A DNA stretch of 9,528 bases from the NCBI GenBank assembly GCA_001780385.1, contig MFGW01000164.1, positions 1-9,528 on the forward strand, read 5' to 3'. The stretch comes from Candidatus Fischerbacteria bacterium RBG_13_37_8. GTDB lineage: Bacteria > Acidobacteriota > HRBIN11 > MFGW01. Below the pieces are notes generated by a model. The model worked only from the letters and a program-made list of their open reading frames with translations, was not told where the DNA came from and did not search any database. A program made the position numbers and the translations under genes. Below, in pieces: positions 6,223 through 9,528 of this stretch (position 1 is its first letter; every line of letters begins with the position of its first letter).

Positions 6223-6449
6223 ATTCATAAATTACTATATCCCAAATAAGTCGGAATCAAAAAAAACCATGAAAGACACCGTGATTATAAAGAAAAAAAA
6301 TTCTATTGATCCTCATAGTTATTTTTTCCACCAAATATACTCTAAATTCATAACTTTCGTTTTTTGCTGAATTTTTTGCAAGGCACCCTGCAAACTCACT
6401 ACAGACCTGTGTCGTGAAAGTGTCTAATGTTATGCTCCGACCCCCCACG
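6223..6449. other. Convergent spacer, possible remnant of a small mobile repeat
   Basis: This 227-bp stretch separates two converging genes. It holds no convincing gene and no intrinsic terminator. Next to the acyltransferase stop the minus strand begins GGGGGGTCGGAGCATAACAT (6446-6427) and continues TTAGACACTTT. GTCGGA recurs inverted at 6250-6255, so a sequence of about 190 bp is bounded by short inverted ends. The G-rich end resembles termini found beside REP-associated tyrosine transposases, by memory only. A minus-strand frame at 6257-6484 (75 codons) crosses the region but overlaps the acyltransferase end and has no recognisable domain, so I do not call it a gene. Confidence 0.3.
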
Positions 6450-7562
6450 CTATTTAATGATAAAAATAAGGAACGCAATCCCAATGAGAATACGCACGAT
6501 GATAAGCCATCTTTTTTTTAATTCAAACCATAGGTAGGCACCTATGATATTGAGAAGCAAAACACCCAGTCCTATCAGAAAAATCATTGCCAGGTTCAGG
6601 GAATTAGCATAATAACGATACAAACCTGCATTTAGTGGTGAGCCGTAGACCATTGCTAGGTGGAATGCATAGACAAAGAGTGCTTCTTTTCCCATGATGG
6701 TAAGCCAATCGATGAATCGTTTGCCAAAACCAGTAATTTTTTCGAGCAGGAATGATACTCCGAGGGCTAAAAGACCCTGTCCAAGTTTATACAGATAAAT
6801 GAGAGGATTCGCTTTCCCGTAATGCCAGAAATACTGCTGGATAAAATCAGAAGGTCTTGTCAGCATAAATAAAACACCGAGCATGCCGATGATGAGAAAA
6901 GCAAGAGCAACTTTATTTTTTGCTTTCATTTGCAGGTAGAATGAAGCAGCGGCAGCTCCAAAAAAGAGGATACCACCGAAAGGAAAGATGGGAAAGAGGC
7001 TTTTTGTTTTAAAGGAGAAATATGATTGTATCCAGATTGGAAAATCTGCATATTTCCAGACATAAGGGGAAGAAAAGATAATGAGTAAACCAACGATACC
7101 TGAAATATAACCTGCGGCAACGGTATTGATGCGTTTCAGGAGATACACAAAGAGAGAGAGCAGGATGAGACTGACTCCAATGCATTGCAAAACATTCGCA
7201 TGAAAGAAGACTTCCTGTTGTTTGGCTGACATGGAGAATAATTTTCTTAATGAAAATCCGGGCAATTGCAGTGCATAACCGAGTATGACAACCTGGCTGC
7301 AGCGGTAGATAAGACGTATCATACGTTTATTTACCTGATTTTTTATTTTTGCCGAATTAAACAGGATAACGAAGACGAAACCTGCGCCGATGAGGAAGCA
7401 GGGTGCAGCGAGTCCTTGCATAAAATTGGGATACCAGGAGGGAATTTTTTCATTGGGATCAATCAGTGCATTCCAGACGTGACGATGTATCATCCAAACG
7501 CACGCAATTCCTTTCACTATGTCCAGGAAATCCATGCGTTCTTTTAATTTACTTTCAGCCAT
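6450..7562 (-). CDS. Multi-spanning membrane acyltransferase, HGSNAT/DUF1624 (COG3503)-like
   Basis: This 370-residue integral membrane protein has about 10-11 hydrophobic helices. RMDFLDIVKGIACVWMIHRH (9-28) matches the family's first helix (R-x-x-x-D-x-x-x-G-x-A) with His26 and His28. FFHANVLQCIGVSLIL (119-134) corresponds to the VLQRIG helix of heparan-alpha-glucosaminide N-acetyltransferases. FPIFPFGGILFFG (189-201) and GKEALFVYAFHLAM (291-304) are other typical helices. Relatives move acyl groups, often acetyl from cytoplasmic acetyl-CoA, onto sugars or other acceptors across the membrane; the acceptor here is unknown. The DUF1624 and acyltransferase-3 families are hard to separate by eye. 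It starts 36 bp after the radical SAM gene, so the two are probably co-transcribed. No good Shine-Dalgarno site precedes the ATG at 7562, and an ATG at 7535 (residue 10) is an alternative. Confidence 0.75.
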   Translation of the reverse strand: MAESKLKERMDFLDIVKGIACVWMIHRHVWNALIDPNEKIPSWYPNFMQGLAAPCFLIGAGFVFVILFNSAKIKNQVNKRMIRLIYRCSQVVILGYALQLPGFSLRKLFSMSAKQQEVFFHANVLQCIGVSLILLSLFVYLLKRINTVAAGYISGIVGLLIIFSSPYVWKYADFPIWIQSYFSFKTKSLFPIFPFGGILFFGAAAASFYLQMKAKNKVALAFLIIGMLGVLFMLTRPSDFIQQYFWHYGKANPLIYLYKLGQGLLALGVSFLLEKITGFGKRFIDWLTIMGKEALFVYAFHLAMVYGSPLNAGLYRYYANSLNLAMIFLIGLGVLLLNIIGAYLWFELKKRWLIIVRILIGIAFLIFIIK

Positions 7563-7598
7563 GAATGCTTACTTCGGGTGGCACTTTTGCCGCTGGTA

Positions 7599-9251
7599 TT
7601 ATTTATCAGCTATTTCGTAGCGGCAGGTACATCCACTCCCGAATTTGACGTTTTCAGAAATTGGTTGAGAATACTTTTTTTCGATGTGATTTCTGAATGT
7701 GATGCCGGAATTATATGCGCAAAAGGGATAAATGAGACCATTAGGTGCAGCATAATGAATTACGCAACGTTTAACTCGTTCCACATCGTAGTTATAAGAA
7801 TCCATGAAATGCATTCCCGCAACCAGGAGTGCTTTATATGTTTGAATACCAACTTCACCCCTGCCAACTTTTTTGTCTATCATTCCCTGGATAGCGAGGA
7901 TAAATTTTTCAAAAGATAAATCGGTAGGAGTTTTTTCCTGGTGATAATATTTTCTTAAAGAAGCCCATGCTTTCACCTGGGTATAGAGTTTACTCGAATT
8001 TTTATTTACTTTTCGTGAAATCATATCGATTTCTTTCAGCATATCACCGATATCGATGAATCGTGTAATAGGCACGGGTTTTTTATCCGGACCTACGAAC
8101 AGGTAAGTACCGGCAGCGCAGAGCGGATGACATGTAAGTTGTGTTGTCTCTTGACCTCTCAGAGCACTTACAAGTTTTGTTATAGGAGACACGCAACTCA
8201 GTGGGAACCAATCATCAATCGGATCTGTCCAACCTGTTTGTTCTGAAACACAACGTGTGAGGTCAGAAACCGTAAAACGTTTCGCTTCCAATTCCTGTTT
8301 TGATATCCTGCCCGTAAATGCAACAGGTTGAAAACTTATTCCGCTTAATGTATCAATATTATCAATGGCAAGCTTAACAATTCCTCCGACATGATCATCA
8401 TTAAATCCTTTCACGATAGTAGGAACAAAGACTATTTTTAAACCCACTTTACGGCAATTTTCGATAGCCTTTAATTTGCTTTCCCAGATTCTTTCACCCC
8501 TGGTTCTTCTATGTACTTCATCGCCGATACCATCCAGTTGAAGGTAAAGGGTATGAAGACCGGCTTCTTTTGAACGGTAGGCAAAATCAACATCATTAAA
8601 TAAAATACCGTTAGTAGCTATTTGAATATGACTGAAACCCAGGTCACGGGCTATGGATAATGCTTCAAAATAATGAGGATATATAGTCGGTTCTCCACCG
8701 GAGAATTGCACGATACGGCAATTTGTCGGTTCCATATTACGCAGGGTCTGAAGCATTTTTTGAACCTGTTCAATAGTAGGTTCATAGAGATAACCTGATG
8801 TATTTGCATTAGCGAAGCAAATAGGACAGGTAAGATTGCATCTGTTCGTCAGGTCAATATTGGCAAGCCCGGTGTGAGAGGTATGCATATTGCAAAGACC
8901 GCACTGGCTAGGGCACACCGTGGCATTTGTTAATGCAGGATTGGCAATACCACGATTATCACCAAATTGCCATTGCTCCAATTTGTAATAAAGTCTCGCA
9001 TCTGAATACAGTAAATCCCTGAATTCACCATGTTCAGCACATTCCTTTTTCATGTATACTTTGCCATTTTCTTCATATTTAATTGCTTCAATTAAAGTTG
9101 TACACTCGGGACAAAGCGAGAGTGTTTTTTTAGGTAAGCCTGTGGTAATGGGCTCAATGTCAGTTCCTGTATAGGTAATAGTGGGTTGCTGTAAGGACCA
9201 TTCTTCTTCCTTGAAAATAAAACTTGATATTTTGGATGCAATAGCTCCCAT
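7599..9251 (-). CDS. Radical SAM enzyme of the tetraether lipid synthase (Tes/MJ0619, COG1964) family
   Basis: This 550-residue protein has the layout of archaeal Tes (MJ0619), which joins lipid tails into membrane-spanning tetraethers. The N-terminal CPEC (Cys47, Cys50) with ECAEHGEF (Cys71) matches the mononuclear rubredoxin-like iron site. CPSQCGLC (Cys113, 117, 120) follows. NIDLTNRCNLTCPICFANAN holds the radical SAM CxxxCxxC (Cys138, 142, 145). SGGEPT (184-189) is the SAM-binding loop, and ATNG, LYLQLDG and FQPVAFTGR are strongly family-like. C-terminal cysteines (375, 379, 496, 511, 541, 543) could bind auxiliary [4Fe-4S] clusters. The length is typical. The start at 9251 has GAGG 7 nt upstream. 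In bacteria this family is a candidate for membrane-spanning or branched-GDGT-type lipid synthesis, but members remain largely untested and MJ0619 was first reported as a pterin methylase. Family assignment is strong; substrate is inference. It leads an operon with a membrane acyltransferase. Confidence 0.87.
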   Translation of the reverse strand: MGAIASKISSFIFKEEEWSLQQPTITYTGTDIEPITTGLPKKTLSLCPECTTLIEAIKYEENGKVYMKKECAEHGEFRDLLYSDARLYYKLEQWQFGDNRGIANPALTNATVCPSQCGLCNMHTSHTGLANIDLTNRCNLTCPICFANANTSGYLYEPTIEQVQKMLQTLRNMEPTNCRIVQFSGGEPTIYPHYFEALSIARDLGFSHIQIATNGILFNDVDFAYRSKEAGLHTLYLQLDGIGDEVHRRTRGERIWESKLKAIENCRKVGLKIVFVPTIVKGFNDDHVGGIVKLAIDNIDTLSGISFQPVAFTGRISKQELEAKRFTVSDLTRCVSEQTGWTDPIDDWFPLSCVSPITKLVSALRGQETTQLTCHPLCAAGTYLFVGPDKKPVPITRFIDIGDMLKEIDMISRKVNKNSSKLYTQVKAWASLRKYYHQEKTPTDLSFEKFILAIQGMIDKKVGRGEVGIQTYKALLVAGMHFMDSYNYDVERVKRCVIHYAAPNGLIYPFCAYNSGITFRNHIEKKYSQPISENVKFGSGCTCRYEIADK

Positions 9252-9283
9252 TGTTATACCTCGCTTTTAGATATTAAACGTAT

Positions 9284-9312
9284 AACATACTTCTTTTCTA
9301 ATAAAAAGTCAA
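9284..9312 (-). promoter_or_regulatory. Candidate sigma-70-type promoter of the Tes-like gene
   Basis: The minus strand reads TTGACT (9312-9307), 17 nt, then TATGTT (9289-9284), matching 5/6 and 4/6. Transcription near 9277 would leave a leader of about 26 nt containing the GAGG site. It lies just after the stop of the upstream NuoI-like gene, so the radical SAM gene can be expressed on its own. Confidence 0.5.
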
Positions 9313-9327
9313 ATACCTGTCTTAACC

Positions 9328-9528
9328 TTATACCAATAATTCATCTATAGTGAGTAACATTGTACTTCTATCATAGGCGACTATTTTATTTTCTGGAATA
9401 TCCATTCTTATAGCATCCACCGGACAAGCTTCCACACAATATCCGCAATAAATGCATCTGCTTAAATCGATATCAAATGATACGGCATATTTTTCTATCA
9501 TGGTATCAGCTTTTTCACCAGCCACAAT
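9328..9528 (-). CDS. nuoI: NuoI-like complex I subunit, C-terminal part (start beyond window)
   Basis: Sixty-six residues are visible up to a TAA at 9330-9328, and the frame stays open through the window edge. The visible part is IVAGEKAD…, then IEKYAVSFDIDLSRCIYCGYCVEACPVDAI with a CxxCxxCxxxCP cluster motif (Cys25, 28, 31, 35 of the visible part), followed by a tail with AYDRSTML…DELL. This matches the second-cluster half of NuoI, which relays electrons between the peripheral arm and the quinone site of NADH:quinone oxidoreductase: the F-x-ID-x-x-RCI-x-CG-x-C-x-EACP core and the Y-x-R…LL tail are typical. The first cluster motif should lie just outside the window. The next gene on this strand is not nuoJ but a radical SAM enzyme. 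A stand-alone ferredoxin remains possible. Confidence 0.75.
   Translation of the reverse strand: MVAGEKADTMIEKYAVSFDIDLSRCIYCGYCVEACPVDAIRMDIPENKIVAYDRSTMLLTIDELLV

Noticed and set aside
6376..6395. TTTGCA…TGCAAA inverted repeat as an intrinsic terminator
   Set aside because: The stem is short and AT-rich, and there is no T-run on the correct side for either converging gene.
6257..6484. 75-codon minus-strand frame in the convergent spacer
   Set aside because: It starts inside the acyltransferase gene in another frame, shows no domain, and may simply read through a repeat.
7266..7919. Plus-strand frames opposite the acyltransferase and radical SAM genes
   Set aside because: They are antisense shadows of well-supported genes and have no domain features.

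Overview
The window comes from a bacterial chromosome of fairly low GC (about 40% by eye). The organism is probably an uncultured lineage with an envelope and a respiratory chain. Four things point this way: the end of a NuoI-like complex I subunit, a secreted kelch/fibronectin-type protein, a rhamnosyltransferase-like GT2 enzyme, and a bacterial relative of the archaeal tetraether lipid synthase. Kelch blades of the 'HTAVWTGTEMIVWGG' kind and 'DWGD…VLRDG' modules recall proteins from Acidobacteriota and other deep-branching uncultured phyla. That is family memory only, and I do not assign a phylum.

Layout, left to right. (1) 1-2162, minus: a large secreted protein with a seven-blade kelch propeller followed by fibronectin-III-like modules. 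It leaves the window at base 1 and has its own promoter and strong Shine-Dalgarno site. (2) 2163-2514: an intergenic stretch with heptanucleotide tandem repeats arranged as a long imperfect inverted repeat. One arm forms the 3' end of the next gene. (3) 4993-2515, minus: a compact three-gene operon of a zinc-ribbon/receiver protein, a class-I glutamine amidotransferase of the gamma-glutamyl hydrolase (C26/PuuD) type and a fosmidomycin-resistance-like MFS transporter. It is driven by a near-perfect sigma-70-type promoter that should give an almost leaderless mRNA. (4) 4994-5310: a divergent promoter region with a second long imperfect inverted repeat, of the hexamer type. (5) 5311-6222, plus: a GT2 glycosyltransferase. 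(6) 6223-6449: a convergent spacer, possibly a remnant of a small mobile repeat. (7) 9251-6450, minus: a Tes-like radical SAM enzyme followed 36 bp later by a multi-spanning HGSNAT/DUF1624-like acyltransferase, with a candidate promoter just upstream of the first gene. (8) 9328-9528, minus: the C-terminal part of a NuoI-like 2x[4Fe-4S] subunit.

How the genes may fit together (inference). The radical SAM enzyme, the membrane acyltransferase and the glycosyltransferase all look like cell-envelope chemistry. The Tes-like enzyme could join lipid tails into membrane-spanning lipids. The receiver/amidohydrolase/transporter operon looks like a small signalling-linked module for handling gamma-glutamyl or related small molecules. 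No RNA genes, CRISPR array or complete insertion sequence was found, and no convincing intrinsic terminator.
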